From: Ferrovibrio sp. MS7
Lineage (GTDB): Bacteria > Pseudomonadota > Alphaproteobacteria > Ferrovibrionales > Ferrovibrionaceae
DNA length: 64,000 nt
Reading direction: 5' to 3'
Assembly: GCF_038404985.1 (NCBI RefSeq)
Contig: NZ_JBBKBA010000001.1
Span: forward strand, 2,446,001-2,510,000
Of this stretch, positions 18,024 to 27,164 are shown piece after piece (position 1 is the first letter of the stretch; the number at the start of each line of letters is the position of its first letter). The notes below the pieces were generated by a model. The model searched no databases, was not told the origin of the DNA, and worked only from the letters and a program-made list of their open reading frames with translations. A program made the translations under genes and the position numbers.

Positions 18024-18503
18024 ATGCAAGGCAATCTGGTCGAGACCCTGATCGGCGCCGTGGTTCTTGCGGTGGCTGCGTTCTTCCTGGCATTCGCCTA
18101 TTCCACCGCCGGCGTTGGCGGCAACGTGTCTGGCTATGAACTGAAGGCGCGCTTCAACCGCGCCGATGGCCTGGTAACGGGCGGCGCCGTGCGGCTTTCC
18201 GGCATCAAGGTCGGCACCATCACCGGCCAGACGCTCGACCCCAAGACCTATGATGCCGTTGTCACCTTCACCGTCGATGGTCGCTACAAGCTGCCGGAAG
18301 ACTCGGCGGCGAAGATCGCCTCCGAAAGCCTGCTCGGCGGCAATTACCTGTCGATCGAGCCGGGCGGCAGCGATGTGATGCTGAAGCCGGGTGAGGCGAT
18401 CAAGTTCACCCAAGGCTCGGTCAGCCTGCTCGATCTGATCGGCCAGGCGATTTTCAGCGCCACCACCGGCTCGGGTAACGGCGACAAGGCCAAGGCGCAG
18501 TAA
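18024..18503 (+). CDS. mlaD: Lipid-asymmetry ABC system substrate-binding protein MlaD (MCE domain)
   Basis: A 159-residue protein with an N-terminal membrane anchor (LIGAVVLAVAAFFLAFAYS) and a single MCE domain (YELKARFNRADGLVTGGAVRLSGIKVG, followed by AKIASESLLGGNYLSIEPGG). MlaD forms a hexamer on the periplasmic side of the MlaFEB transporter and passes phospholipids between membranes. The rest of the Mla system (mlaE, mlaF, mlaC) is not here, so mlaD is genetically separated from its partners. It lies 10 bases after NDUFA12 and 6 before DUF2155. Confidence 0.9.
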   Translation: MQGNLVETLIGAVVLAVAAFFLAFAYSTAGVGGNVSGYELKARFNRADGLVTGGAVRLSGIKVGTITGQTLDPKTYDAVVTFTVDGRYKLPEDSAAKIASESLLGGNYLSIEPGGSDVMLKPGEAIKFTQGSVSLLDLIGQAIFSATTGSGNGDKAKAQ

Positions 18504-18509
18504 AGCAGC

Positions 18510-18941
18510 ATGTTTCGGCAAGCGTCCTGCCTGCCCCGCGCAACTTTCGTTGCAGCACTGCTGCTATGCGCCGCCACGGGGGCCATCGCGCAGCCGGCCC
18601 CGGCGAGTGACGCCTTGCCGAGCAATCCGATGCCGCTGGCGATCCTGCAGGGCCTGGATAAGATCACCGCGCGCATCTACACGCTGGAAGTCGCCATCGG
18701 CCAGACCGTTGGTTTCGGCACGCTGAAGGTGACGCCGCGCGTCTGCCGCAAGCGGCCGCCGGAATATCCACCGGAAAGCGCTGCCTATCTCGATATCGTA
18801 GAAGAACGCCCCGGCGAGGCGGCAGTGCAGCGCTTCTCCGGCTGGATGTTCGCCTCCAGCCCGGCGCTCAATCCGCTGGAACACCCGGTCTACGATGTCT
18901 GGGTGATCGACTGCCGCGCGCCGCGTCCCGCCGCCCGCTAG
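18510..18941 (+). CDS. DUF2155 family exported protein
   Basis: A 143-residue protein with signal peptide (up to about residue 27, GAIAQPA) and one DUF2155 domain: ITARIYTLEVAIGQTVGFGTLKVTPRVCRKRPPEYPPESAAYLDI, then FSGWMFASSPALNPLEHPVYDVWVIDC. Two conserved cysteines (VCRKR and VIDC) could form a disulfide. The family is periplasmic, nearly confined to alphaproteobacteria and lacks an experimental function. Its steady position after mlaD suggests an envelope role, which is inference only. The stop is 12 bases from the convergent membrane hydrolase gene. Confidence 0.87.
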   Translation: MFRQASCLPRATFVAALLLCAATGAIAQPAPASDALPSNPMPLAILQGLDKITARIYTLEVAIGQTVGFGTLKVTPRVCRKRPPEYPPESAAYLDIVEERPGEAAVQRFSGWMFASSPALNPLEHPVYDVWVIDCRAPRPAAR

Positions 18942-18953
18942 AATCTCAGTGCG

Positions 18954-20027
18954 CTAACGCCCCAACACACCATCGCGTATTTCTGCCAGGCCGGCACGGG
19001 TGAAACCGGGCCGTTCCGACAGCCGCTCCGGCTCGCCGAGCAGGCGGCCTGCGGCATCGACACGGAAGCGCAGGCCCCAGAAGCCGAGGATACTGTCGCC
19101 GGGCATGCCATAGCGGTAGTCGCGCGCCTCGACGAGAGTCGGCGTGCCGGGCTTCACCGTCCAGTGCAGATGATCGCCTGAGAACCAGCGGAACACCTTT
19201 GCTTCATAGCTGGCCTGTGCCGCATCAAGCGCTGGGCTGGAGGGCAGCCGGGCGAAACGCTGCCAGGCAATCGGCTTCTCAGTGAAGGGTGAGGCAAAGC
19301 CGATCAGGATTTCGTCGGGCAGATCGACAACGATGCGGCGCCACCAGGGCTGAAAAATCACTGGATAGGCGCTGATGCGGACGCCGGTGGTGTTCGATGA
19401 TGTTCCCTGCAATTCCTCGCGCGCCCGCTGCTCCAGATGCAGGCCTATGCCCCAGGCCATCGTGGTGTAGAGAAAGATATAGACCAGCGCCAACTGGGCC
19501 GCGCGCTGTGCCGCAGCGGCGAAGCGCTCGCTTACCAGGGCGAATAGAAACACCAGCAGCAGCGGCAGGGAATAGACTGGATCGATGATCGGCATCGCGT
19601 TGATGGCGAAGCGCACGCTGCTGAACGGGGCCAGCAACTGCGTACCATAGGCGGTGAACAGGTCGATCAGCGGATGGGTGACGGCCGCCAGTGCGCCGAG
19701 CCACATCCAGTTGCGGCGGCGCTCTGGGCTGTCATCGGGTCCGAGCGCCGGGCGGTTCGGCGCCCTGCTGCGCAGCCGCTCGGCTTTCCAAAGCATCCAG
19801 CCGACCACCGCGCCATAAACCAGCGTGGCGGGAAAGGAATGGCTGATGGCGCGGTGGTCCTGCCAGGTGTCGACCACGCTCTGATGGCCGAACAGGCCGG
19901 TTAAGACATCCAGGTCGGGCAGGGTGCCGATCAGGCCGCCTGCCGCCACCGCGCGCCGGCCCAGGCTTTTGCGGAAACCGGCAGCGCCCAGCACGCCGCC
20001 GAACAGAAGCTGCGTCACGCTATCCAT
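18954..20027 (-). CDS. Membrane-bound metal-dependent hydrolase, YdjM/DUF457-like
   Basis: A 357-residue protein starting [17 protein letters not shown]. It carries the conserved polar patches of the family inside a membrane frame: [12 protein letters not shown] near residue 40, [13 protein letters not shown] near residue 60, and [25 protein letters not shown] near residue 115, where the His/Asp residues likely bind metal. Four or five hydrophobic helices follow; the last 150 residues form a soluble beta-rich tail. The family is related to phospholipase C-like hydrolases but its substrate is unknown. The start overlaps the aat stop by 8 bases, so it is translationally coupled to aat. Confidence 0.75.
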   Translation of the reverse strand: MDSVTQLLFGGVLGAAGFRKSLGRRAVAAGGLIGTLPDLDVLTGLFGHQSVVDTWQDHRAISHSFPATLVYGAVVGWMLWKAERLRSRAPNRPALGPDDSPERRRNWMWLGALAAVTHPLIDLFTAYGTQLLAPFSSVRFAINAMPIIDPVYSLPLLLVFLFALVSERFAAAAQRAAQLALVYIFLYTTMAWGIGLHLEQRAREELQGTSSNTTGVRISAYPVIFQPWWRRIVVDLPDEILIGFASPFTEKPIAWQRFARLPSSPALDAAQASYEAKVFRWFSGDHLHWTVKPGTPTLVEARDYRYGMPGDSILGFWGLRFRVDAAGRLLGEPERLSERPGFTRAGLAEIRDGVLGR

Positions 20028-20706
20028 GCACTATCCTCTCCGATAATGCCGCCAGCACTTCGGCGGGCGCTGCATCCAGTGGCATGCGGCCGAAATCGGC
20101 GGTCACATCCAAGGCTTCGCCCAGGCGTTCGAGATACTCGGCGCGGCGGATTTCCTCGGCGCCGAAGCGGGCGAGATGCGAGGTGATGAACTGTGTATCC
20201 AGCAGCACGAAGCCGCCCAGGCGCAGGCGGGCCACCAGATGCACCAGAGCCACCTTGGAAGCATCAGTGGCGCGGCTGAACATGCTTTCGCCGAAGAAGG
20301 CGCCGTTGAGCCGCACGCCATAGAGGCCGCCGACCAGCCGGTCCTCGCCATCGTAGCATTCGACGCTGTGGGCGAAGCCCTTGCGGTGCAGCTCGGTATA
20401 GGCGTTGCGTATCACCGTATTGATCCAGGTGTTGCGGCGCTGGCTTAAGAGATCGCGCGAGGGTTCGGCGCAGGCCGCGATCACGGCCGCGAAATCGCGG
20501 TCGACATGGACGCGGAAGCAATTGCTGCGCACCGTCTTGGCCAGCGAACGTGGCAGGTGGAAGCGGTCCAGCGGGATGACGCCGCGATATTCCGGATAGA
20601 CCCAGAAATAGCCCGGATCGTCGGCGCTGTCGGCCATCGGAAAATAGCCGCTGGCATAGGCATGCAGCAGCAGGTCGGTGGTCAGCGGCTGCGGGTTATG
20701 CGGCAT
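20020..20706 (-). CDS. aat: Leucyl/phenylalanyl-tRNA–protein transferase
   Basis: A 228-residue enzyme that adds Leu or Phe from charged tRNA to proteins with an N-terminal Arg or Lys, marking them for ClpAP (N-degron pathway). Family segments are [60 protein letters not shown] and [27 protein letters not shown]. The first Met at 20706 gives the expected length. It lies downstream of accC, from which a double-hairpin repeat separates it by 114 bases, so it may be transcribed partly on its own. Confidence 0.95.
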   Translation of the reverse strand: MPHNPQPLTTDLLLHAYASGYFPMADSADDPGYFWVYPEYRGVIPLDRFHLPRSLAKTVRSNCFRVHVDRDFAAVIAACAEPSRDLLSQRRNTWINTVIRNAYTELHRKGFAHSVECYDGEDRLVGGLYGVRLNGAFFGESMFSRATDASKVALVHLVARLRLGGFVLLDTQFITSHLARFGAEEIRRAEYLERLGEALDVTADFGRMPLDAAPAEVLAALSERIVHG

Positions 20707-20725
20707 GCGCTCTTCTTCGCACCGT

Positions 20726-20799
20726 CGTCATGCGCGGGCTTGACCCGCGCATCTCTTGCCAGGCTGGATGAGATGCCCGGATCAAGTCCGGGCATGACG
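20726..20799. repeat. Intergenic double-hairpin repeat, subfamily II, copy 2
   Basis: A 74-bp element between accC and aat with CGTCATG/CATGACG ends. Left hairpin arms are TGCGCGGG/CCCGCGCA around CTTGA; right hairpin arms are GCCCGGA/TCCGGGC around TCAAG. The right half is identical to the right half of the copy at 24858. It sits inside what is otherwise one same-strand gene run. Confidence 0.88.
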
Positions 20800-20820
20800 A
20801 TCCTTCCTGAAACCCCATTC

Positions 20821-22164
20821 TCACCCCTGGCGCGCGATGAATTCCTCGAGCCAGTGGATGTCATAGGCACCGTTGACGAAATCCGGATCGCGGATCAGGG
20901 CCAGATGCAGCGGGATGGTGGTTTCCATGCCGCCGATGACATATTCCTCCAGCGCCCGGCGCAGCCGCATCAGGCATTCATTGCGGCTGGTGCCATGCAC
21001 GATCAGCTTGCCGATCAGCGAGTCATAATGCGGCGGCACCTGATAGCCGGTGTAGAGCGCGCTATCGACACGCACGCCAAGACCGCCCGGCACATGGTAG
21101 TCGCTGACGCGGCCCGGCGAGGGCGCGAAGGTGCGTGGGTTCTCGGCATTGATGCGGCATTCGATGGCGTGGCCGCTGAACTTGATGTCGTCCTGGGTGT
21201 AGCCGAGCGGCGCGCCGGCGGCGACGCGGATCTGCTCGCGCACCAGGTCGAGGCCGGTGATCATCTCGGTCACCGGATGCTCCACCTGCAGGCGGGTATT
21301 CATCTCGATGAAGTAGAACTGACCATTCTCGTAGAGGAATTCGATGGTGCCGGCGCCGCGATAGCCGAGCTTGGCGATGGCATTGGATGCGATGGCACCA
21401 ATCTGCTTGCGCTGTTCCTCGTTCAAAGCCGGCGAGCGGGCTTCTTCCAGCACCTTCTGATGCCGGCGCTGCAGCGAACAGTCGCGTTCGCCGAGATGCA
21501 CGGCATTGCCATGCATATCGCCGAAAATCTGCATCTCGATATGGCGCGGGCGGGTGAGGTACTTTTCGACATAGACGGCGTCGTTGCCGAAAGCGGCGCG
21601 CGCCTCGGCCTTGGCCTGGGCCAGCGCGGGGCCGAATTCCTCCGGGCTGCGCACCACCTTCATGCCGCGACCGCCGCCGCCGGCCGTGGCCTTGATCAGC
21701 ACCGGATAGCCCATGTCGTCGGCGAGCTTGCGGCCTTCCGCCTCATCGGCGATGGCGCCATCCGAACCCGGCACGCAGGGAATGCCCAGCGAGCGCGCGG
21801 CTTCCTTGGCGGCGATCTTATCGCCCATCAGGCGGATATGTTCCGGCGTCGGGCCGATGAAAGTGATGTCATGGGCTTCGACGATCTCGGCGAACTTGGC
21901 GTTCTCGGAAAGGAAGCCATAGCCGGGATGGATCGCATCGGCGCCGGTGATTTCGGCCGCCGAGATGATCGCCGGGATATTCAGGTAGCTCTGGTTGGAT
22001 GGCGGCGGGCCGATGCAGACGGATTCATCGGCGATGCGCACATGCATGGCATCGGCATCCGCCGTGGAATGCACCGCCACGGTATGAATGCCCATTTCCT
22101 TGCAGGCGCGGTGAATGCGCAACGCGATCTCGCCGCGATTGGCGATCAGCACCTTATCGAACAT
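20821..22164 (-). CDS. accC: Acetyl-CoA carboxylase biotin carboxylase subunit
   Basis: A 447-residue ATP-grasp enzyme that carboxylates the biotin on AccB, the first half-reaction of fatty acid synthesis. It starts [20 protein letters not shown]. It shows the glycine-rich ATP loop ([12 protein letters not shown] near residue 165), [20 protein letters not shown], and [18 protein letters not shown] near residue 290. The size fits stand-alone AccC, in contrast to the longer MCC alpha subunit at the end of the window, which carries its own biotin domain. accB precedes it by 21 bases. Confidence 0.96.
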   Translation of the reverse strand: MFDKVLIANRGEIALRIHRACKEMGIHTVAVHSTADADAMHVRIADESVCIGPPPSNQSYLNIPAIISAAEITGADAIHPGYGFLSENAKFAEIVEAHDITFIGPTPEHIRLMGDKIAAKEAARSLGIPCVPGSDGAIADEAEGRKLADDMGYPVLIKATAGGGGRGMKVVRSPEEFGPALAQAKAEARAAFGNDAVYVEKYLTRPRHIEMQIFGDMHGNAVHLGERDCSLQRRHQKVLEEARSPALNEEQRKQIGAIASNAIAKLGYRGAGTIEFLYENGQFYFIEMNTRLQVEHPVTEMITGLDLVREQIRVAAGAPLGYTQDDIKFSGHAIECRINAENPRTFAPSPGRVSDYHVPGGLGVRVDSALYTGYQVPPHYDSLIGKLIVHGTSRNECLMRLRRALEEYVIGGMETTIPLHLALIRDPDFVNGAYDIHWLEEFIARQG

Positions 22165-22185
22165 CGGCGCGGTCCCGCGGGCCGG

Positions 22186-22659
22186 TTATTCGATCACCAG
22201 CAGGGGCTGGCCAAATTCGACCGGCTGCTGGTTCTCGATCAGGATGCGGGTGACGCGGCCGCCCTTCGGTGCGGTGATCGGGTTCATCGTCTTCATGGCT
22301 TCGACGATCAGCAGGGTCTGGCCGGCGGAAACATTGCTGCCGACCGAGACGAACGGCGCCGCGCCGGGTTCGGACGCGGTGTAGACGGTGCCGACCATCG
22401 GCGACTTCACGGCACCGGGATGGCTGGCGGCATCGTCGCCACCGGCGGCGGCTGGAGCGGCGGCGGCAATGGCGGCCGGGGCGGCGGCATAGACCGGGGC
22501 GCTGACGGCAGCCACGGTCTTGGCAACACGGACTTTCAGCGAGCCTTCATTCCACTCGATTTCGCTGAGGCCGGTCTCATTCAGCAATTCCGCGAGGTCG
22601 CGGATCATCTGCTGGTCGATGCGGCTCTCTTTCTTGTCCTTGGCAGGCGTCGACGCCAT
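22186..22659 (-). CDS. accB: Biotin carboxyl carrier protein of acetyl-CoA carboxylase
   Basis: A 157-residue carrier. The N-terminal helical part (IDQQMIRDLAELLNETGLSEIEW) is followed by an Ala/Pro-rich flexible linker (about residues 50–75) and the biotinyl domain. The biotinylated lysine is in VEAMKTMN near residue 118, and the protruding thumb region is present in the SEPGAAPFVSVG segment. The ATG at 22659 gives the usual MASTPAKDKKE start and has an AGGA-type ribosome site. Its place between aroQ and accC is the standard alphaproteobacterial arrangement. Confidence 0.96.
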   Translation of the reverse strand: MASTPAKDKKESRIDQQMIRDLAELLNETGLSEIEWNEGSLKVRVAKTVAAVSAPVYAAAPAAIAAAAPAAAGGDDAASHPGAVKSPMVGTVYTASEPGAAPFVSVGSNVSAGQTLLIVEAMKTMNPITAPKGGRVTRILIENQQPVEFGQPLLVIE

Positions 22660-22684
22660 CCTGGAAATCCTTTTTCTGCTGCTG

Positions 22685-23164
22685 TCAGGCGATGATATCG
22701 GCAAGGGCTTCCAGCGCCAGGGCATAGCCCTTGGGGCCGAGGCCGAAAATGCCGCCGCGCGCCGCCGGCGACACATAGGAATGGTGCCGGAAGGATTCGC
22801 GCTTGAAGATGTTGGAGATATGCACCTCTATCACCGGCTTGTCGAAGGCGTTCAGCGCATCGAGCATGGCCACCGAGGTATGGGTGAAGGCACCGGCATT
22901 AATCACGATGGCGGCGGCCTTGGTGCGGGCCTCCTGGATGCTGTCGATCAGCACGCCTTCGTGGTTGGTCTGGCGGAAGTCGATCTCCAGGCCCAGCCGA
23001 TCAGCGGTGAAGCGGCACAGGGTTTCAACATCGTCGAGCGTGTCGCGGCCATAGATTTCCGGCTGGCGGGTGCCGAGCATGTTGAGGTTCGGGCCATTCA
23101 GCACATAGACCAGCGGCTTCGCGGCCTTGCGCCCGCCGCCACCCTGCTTGCCTGCCTGCGCCAT
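22685..23164 (-). CDS. aroQ: 3-Dehydroquinate dehydratase, type II
   Basis: A 159-residue enzyme of the shikimate pathway that dehydrates 3-dehydroquinate. After a short Gly/Lys-rich lead it has [20 protein letters not shown], the type II signature with the catalytic Tyr at the lid; ETNHEG-like [33 protein letters not shown]; and PVIEVHISN with the catalytic His. It leads the aroQ–accB–accC run with 25 bases before accB. The lead of about 15 residues is longer than in most homologues, but no better start is visible. Confidence 0.95.
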   Translation of the reverse strand: MAQAGKQGGGGRKAAKPLVYVLNGPNLNMLGTRQPEIYGRDTLDDVETLCRFTADRLGLEIDFRQTNHEGVLIDSIQEARTKAAAIVINAGAFTHTSVAMLDALNAFDKPVIEVHISNIFKRESFRHHSYVSPAARGGIFGLGPKGYALALEALADIIA

Positions 23165-23410
23165 CCCGGCCGCTCCTACAAAGGTATAACACCGGGCGGC
23201 CTGTCACTTTGGCAGCACCCTGGGGGATTGCCCTACACTATTCCGCCCCGCCGGGGCAACTGCCGGGGCCCTGGATGGGGCCAGACAGGGGCGGTTTCGG
23301 TGGTTTACGGGCTAGATGGGGGTGGGGTGGCGCCAGTACAAGATGAGGGACGAGGCCAGCCCCGCAATGACCCTGGCGCCAACTGGGCGGATTTGCGATA
23401 AACCCCTGTC

Positions 23411-24079
23411 ATGACAGAGAAACCGCCCCTCCAGATCGAAATAATCCCGGTTACCCCGTTCCAGCAGAATTGCAGCCTGGTTTGGTGTACCGCCAGCATG
23501 CGCGGCGCCCTGGTGGATGCCGGCGGCGAGCCGGATCGGCTGCTGGAAGCAGTAAAGCGCCAGGGCGTGACGCTGGAAAAGCTGCTGGTCACCCATGGCC
23601 ACCTGGACCATGCCGGGGCAGTGATGGAACTCTCGGAAAAGCTGAACCTGCCGATCGAGGGGCCGCATCGCGAGGACCAGTTCTGGATCGACGGCATGCC
23701 CAAGGCGGCACAGCAATATGGTTTTCCGCCCAGCCGCAGTTTCACGCCGGGCCGCTGGCTGGAGCAGGGCGATACCGTCACGCTTGGCGACCTCATCCTC
23801 GATGTCTACCACTGCCCCGGCCATACGCCGGGCCATGTGGTGTTTGTGCATGCAGAAAGTCGCGTGGCGTTGGTTGGCGATGTGCTGTTCCGTGGCTCGA
23901 TCGGCCGCACCGATTTCCCGCGCGGCAACCATGAACAGCTCATCAAAGCCATCCGTGAGCGCCTGTTCCCGCTCGGCGACGACATCACCTTCGTGCCCGG
24001 CCATGGCCCGCTTTCCACCTTCGGCGCCGAGCGCCGCAGCAACCCCTTCGTGTCTGATCTCGCCCTGGGATTGGCTTGA
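23411..24079 (+). CDS. Metallo-beta-lactamase-fold hydrolase (glyoxalase II-like, YcbL type)
   Basis: A 222-residue single-domain MBL-fold protein. Metal-binding motifs are THGHLDHAG near residue 61, CPGHTPGH near residue 137, the bridging Asp in LVGDVLFRGSIGRTD near residue 160, and PGHGP near residue 198. GSIGRTDFPRGN is typical of glyoxalase II-like/persulfide dioxygenase-related members such as YcbL. It lacks the C-terminal substrate domain of true GloB. It probably hydrolyses a thioester or related compound. The 246-base gap before it contains nothing I can identify apart from a presumed promoter for aroQ. Confidence 0.85.
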   Translation: MTEKPPLQIEIIPVTPFQQNCSLVWCTASMRGALVDAGGEPDRLLEAVKRQGVTLEKLLVTHGHLDHAGAVMELSEKLNLPIEGPHREDQFWIDGMPKAAQQYGFPPSRSFTPGRWLEQGDTVTLGDLILDVYHCPGHTPGHVVFVHAESRVALVGDVLFRGSIGRTDFPRGNHEQLIKAIRERLFPLGDDITFVPGHGPLSTFGAERRSNPFVSDLALGLA

Positions 24080-24170
24080 GTTCCTGGGGGCTGGCCTAAG
24101 TTCCAGTTGTTAAAGGATTATTTACCCTTTTTTACGTGCCAGGACCGGGGATTCATGGTAAATATTAACC

Positions 24171-24827
24171 ATGGTTCAGTCGGTCACGGGCAGCAATCTG
24201 CTCGCAGTCTTTCCGGCCTCAGCCGCGGCGCGCAATCTGGCCCAACAGAATTTGGTCCTGCCGTCCCCGTTGCCCTCGCCCCAAGAACAGGCGCAGCAGC
24301 GGGCGTCTTCTGTTGTGCGCTTCAACGCACCGACTTTAAGCAATGCCACGCTCGCGACCCTGCGGGATGCCGCTTTGCGCTCGCAGGTATCGCCGGAATT
24401 GAATGGCAGCAACACAGCGGCCGACAGCGACAGTGCCTCGCGCGCGGCGCAGGCTTATAGCTTGGCGGCGAATTCGCTGCGGCCGTTGATCGCGCTTGGC
24501 ACTGCACCGGGGCCGGTGCCGAATCTGCAGGCCTTGGCGCCCGGCGCCGCTGAGCAGGGCGGCGAAGCCGGGAATAGCCGCGCGGCACAGCGTCAGCAGA
24601 GCGAGCGGAGCCAGGAGAATGAGCGCGGCCAGTCGCGGATCAATGGCAGCCAGGAACGCTCGAACCCGCTGCTGGCGCCGGAGCGGCAGAATTTCTCCAA
24701 CCCGGCCCCTGTGGCGGCGCCAGTGGCAGCCGGCGGCAACAGCAACAATGCTGCCGCCAGCAATGTCGTGCCTGGCAGCGCCCGCATCGGTGCCAGCCTC
24801 GGCCTGCGGGTTGATGTCGGGGTTTAG
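24171..24827 (+). CDS. Hypothetical disordered protein
   Basis: A 218-residue protein I do not recognise. There is no signal peptide or membrane segment. It is rich in Ala, Asn, Gln and Ser. The middle (about residues 125–165, e.g. RAAQRQQSERSQENERGQSR) is highly charged and glutamine-rich, and the end is a Pro/Ala/Asn-rich linker closing in GASLGLRVDVGV. Such composition predicts disorder. Codon third positions are GC-rich as in the neighbours, so I take it as a real gene, but this is uncertain. It stands alone between the MBL hydrolase and a double-hairpin repeat. Translation begins at the ATG at 24171; a nearby ATG at 24154 is in another frame. Confidence 0.45.
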   Translation: MVQSVTGSNLLAVFPASAAARNLAQQNLVLPSPLPSPQEQAQQRASSVVRFNAPTLSNATLATLRDAALRSQVSPELNGSNTAADSDSASRAAQAYSLAANSLRPLIALGTAPGPVPNLQALAPGAAEQGGEAGNSRAAQRQQSERSQENERGQSRINGSQERSNPLLAPERQNFSNPAPVAAPVAAGGNSNNAAASNVVPGSARIGASLGLRVDVGV

Positions 24828-24857
24828 GCCAGACGTACTGACCAATATAAAATACGT

Positions 24858-24933
24858 CGTCATGCCCGGGCCCAGACCCGGGCATCTTTCTCCAATTGAC
24901 AATGAGATGCCCGGATCAAGTCCGGGCATGACG
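24858..24933. repeat. Intergenic double-hairpin repeat, subfamily II, copy 3
   Basis: A 76-bp element between two convergent genes. Left hairpin arms are TGCCCGGG/CCCGGGCA; right hairpin arms are GCCCGGA/TCCGGGC around TCAAG. The last 29 bases are the same as those of the copy ending at 20799. It may serve as terminator for both genes. Confidence 0.88.
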
Positions 24934-24940
24934 AGATGAA

Positions 24941-25930
24941 TTAGGACGCCCCGGCGTATTTCACCACGCGCTGATCGATGGCGCCGAAGATCGAGCGCCC
25001 GGCGCGGTCGAACATCTCGATCCGCACGCGGTCGCCGAATTTCAGGAAACCGGTTTTCGGCTTGCCCTCGTTGATCGTCTCGATCATGCGGATTTCGGCC
25101 AGGCAGGAGAAACCCCGGCTGGCATCGCGGTTCGAGACCGTGCCGGAGCCGACGATGCAGCCGGCGCGCAGCCGCCGTGTCCTGGCGGCATGGGCGATCA
25201 ATTGCGCCAGGCTGAACTGCATGTCGTCGCCGGCTTCAGGCGCGCCGAACTTGGTGCCGTTGACATGGCTGACCAGGGCTAAGTGAATCTTCTCATCTTT
25301 CCAGGCATCGCCGAGCTCGTCCGGCGTCACCGCCACGGGCGAGAAGGCAGTGGAGGGTTTGCCGTGGAAAAAGCCGAAGCCCTTGGCCAGTTCGTTCGGG
25401 ATCAGGTTGCGCAAGGATACATCGTTGACCAGCAGCAGCAATCGGATATGGCCGGCGGCGGCCTCGGCCGAGATACCCATCGGCACATCGCCGGTGATCG
25501 CCGCCACTTCGCCTTCCAGGTCGATGCCATAGGCTTCGTCGGCGACCAGAATATCCTCGGTGGGGCCGAGGAAATCATCCGAGCCGCCCTGGTACATCAG
25601 TGGATCATGCAGGAATTCCGGCGGCATCTGCGCGCCACGCGCCTTGCGCACCAGTTCCACGTGGTTGAGGTAGGCCGAGCCATCGCACCATTGGTAGGCG
25701 CGCGGCAACGGCGCTGCAAGCTTGGTGGCGTCGTAGGCGAGGGCGGCGCCAGCCTCGCCGGCATTCAGCGCCGCTGAGGCGGCTTCCAGCTTGGGCGCAG
25801 CCACGGCCCAGGAATCGAGCGCCAGTTGCAGCGTCGGCACCAGGCTATCGACGGGCAGCATTTTCGTCAGGTCGCGGCTGACGACGCAGAGACGGCCATC
25901 GCGGCCATGATTCAGCGAAGCGAGTTTCAT
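24941..25930 (-). CDS. Fumarylacetoacetate hydrolase family protein
   Basis: A 329-residue FAH-fold enzyme, third gene of the hppD–hmgA–FAH run. Metal-site acidic residues are visible in IDLEGEVAAITGDVP near residue 135 and LLLVNDVSLRN near residue 165, and the FAH core continues with GFGFFHGKPSTAFSP and GCIVGSGTVSNRD. The context, 16 bases after homogentisate dioxygenase, makes cleavage of fumarylacetoacetate to fumarate and acetoacetate the likely role, the last step of tyrosine breakdown. The length is between small FAH-domain proteins and the 420-residue eukaryotic-type enzyme, as in several alphaproteobacterial homogentisate operons. Confidence 0.87.
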   Translation of the reverse strand: MKLASLNHGRDGRLCVVSRDLTKMLPVDSLVPTLQLALDSWAVAAPKLEAASAALNAGEAGAALAYDATKLAAPLPRAYQWCDGSAYLNHVELVRKARGAQMPPEFLHDPLMYQGGSDDFLGPTEDILVADEAYGIDLEGEVAAITGDVPMGISAEAAAGHIRLLLLVNDVSLRNLIPNELAKGFGFFHGKPSTAFSPVAVTPDELGDAWKDEKIHLALVSHVNGTKFGAPEAGDDMQFSLAQLIAHAARTRRLRAGCIVGSGTVSNRDASRGFSCLAEIRMIETINEGKPKTGFLKFGDRVRIEMFDRAGRSIFGAIDQRVVKYAGAS

Positions 25931-25946
25931 CTTGGTCTAATCCTGA

Positions 25947-27125
25947 CTATTCGGCGGCGTGGCGGAAGCCTTGCGGATTCCAGCTCGCGACATAGCCGCC
26001 GAATTCGACGCTTTCGGCCGCGGGTGAGACATCCAGGGCATCGCGGGTATCCAGCATCACCGCCACTTCATCCAGCATACGCGGCGGCGCCGGAACATCG
26101 CTAGCCTGTTTCGCTGCCTTGGTCGCCATCTGGAAGGCCTTGGGATGTGGGCCATGCGGGAAGCCGCAGGGGTGCAGCGTGATCATGCCGGGATGAATGT
26201 TGTCGCGGCTGAAAAACTGGCCGTGGTGATAGAAGATCACCTCGTCGTAATCGTCGTTGTTATGGAAGAAGGGCAGCTTCAGCGCGTCGGGATCGCTTTC
26301 CGCCGGGCGCGGCACAAAGGTGCAGACCACGAAGCGGCTGGCCAGGAAGGTGGTGTGGGCCGAAGGCGGCAGGTGGTAGCGGTGGCTCATCAGCGGGCGG
26401 ATATCGCGCCAGTTCAGTTTCACCGGGGCGAGGTCGCCCTTCCAGCCCACGGCATCGAGCGGGTTGAACGGATAGGTGACGGTGGAAAGCTTGTCGCGCC
26501 GCTTGATCACCACGCGCCAAGTTTCGCTGCTGCTCTGCTGTGCCTTGAAGGCATCGTCCAGCGCCGGGATTTCCAGCACGGCGGGATCGAAGATGGCATG
26601 CGGGCCGACCAGGCCTTTTTCCGGCAGGCGGTAACTGTCGTTGGTCGCCTCGATCAGCAGCAGCTTGGTTTCCGCCGAAGGCTCGAGCCGCCACATGGTT
26701 CCGCGCGGCAGCATGATATAGTCGCCTTCGGTATAGCGCAGGTGGCCGAAATCGCAGTAGAGCGAGCCGTAGCCGGCATGCACGAACAGCAATTCATCGC
26801 CATCGCCATTGCGCACCAGATGATCCATCTTCTCAGCGATGGTGCCGGTGCGGTATTTCACATGGGCATTGCCGAGCAGCAGCCGCGCATCCCAGGGCGA
26901 ATTGCCATGGCTGGTGAATTTCGTGGTGTCGAAGGCGCGCGGCTTGAGCGGGCCTTCCCAGTCGATCCAGCCGGTGGGCGGATGCGCATGGTAGAAATGC
27001 GCCGCCGGACCAAAGAAACCTTCCTTGCCCATCTCGCGCTCATAGGTGCCGGCGGGCAGGGCAACATGCGCCTGCCGCGAGGCATTGCCCTCGCTATGGG
27101 TCATCGGAATCCAGGTCTTTGCCAT
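25947..27125 (-). CDS. hmgA: Homogentisate 1,2-dioxygenase
   Basis: A 392-residue cupin-fold iron dioxygenase that opens the ring of homogentisate to maleylacetoacetate. The C-terminal half has the iron-site region FFHNNDDYDEVIFYHHGQF and, later, TLHPCGFPHGPHPKA, where the His and Glu ligands are expected. The N-terminal half shows MLPRGTMWRLEP. It is somewhat shorter than the 430–445-residue mammalian and Pseudomonas enzymes and belongs to the shorter bacterial group. A GGAGGAAAC ribosome site precedes the ATG. It lies 39 bases after hppD and 16 before the FAH gene. Confidence 0.92.
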   Translation of the reverse strand: MAKTWIPMTHSEGNASRQAHVALPAGTYEREMGKEGFFGPAAHFYHAHPPTGWIDWEGPLKPRAFDTTKFTSHGNSPWDARLLLGNAHVKYRTGTIAEKMDHLVRNGDGDELLFVHAGYGSLYCDFGHLRYTEGDYIMLPRGTMWRLEPSAETKLLLIEATNDSYRLPEKGLVGPHAIFDPAVLEIPALDDAFKAQQSSSETWRVVIKRRDKLSTVTYPFNPLDAVGWKGDLAPVKLNWRDIRPLMSHRYHLPPSAHTTFLASRFVVCTFVPRPAESDPDALKLPFFHNNDDYDEVIFYHHGQFFSRDNIHPGMITLHPCGFPHGPHPKAFQMATKAAKQASDVPAPPRMLDEVAVMLDTRDALDVSPAAESVEFGGYVASWNPQGFRHAAE

Positions 27126-27164
27126 GGCGTTTCCTCCGTTTGTATTGTTAGGCGTTTCTTGTTG

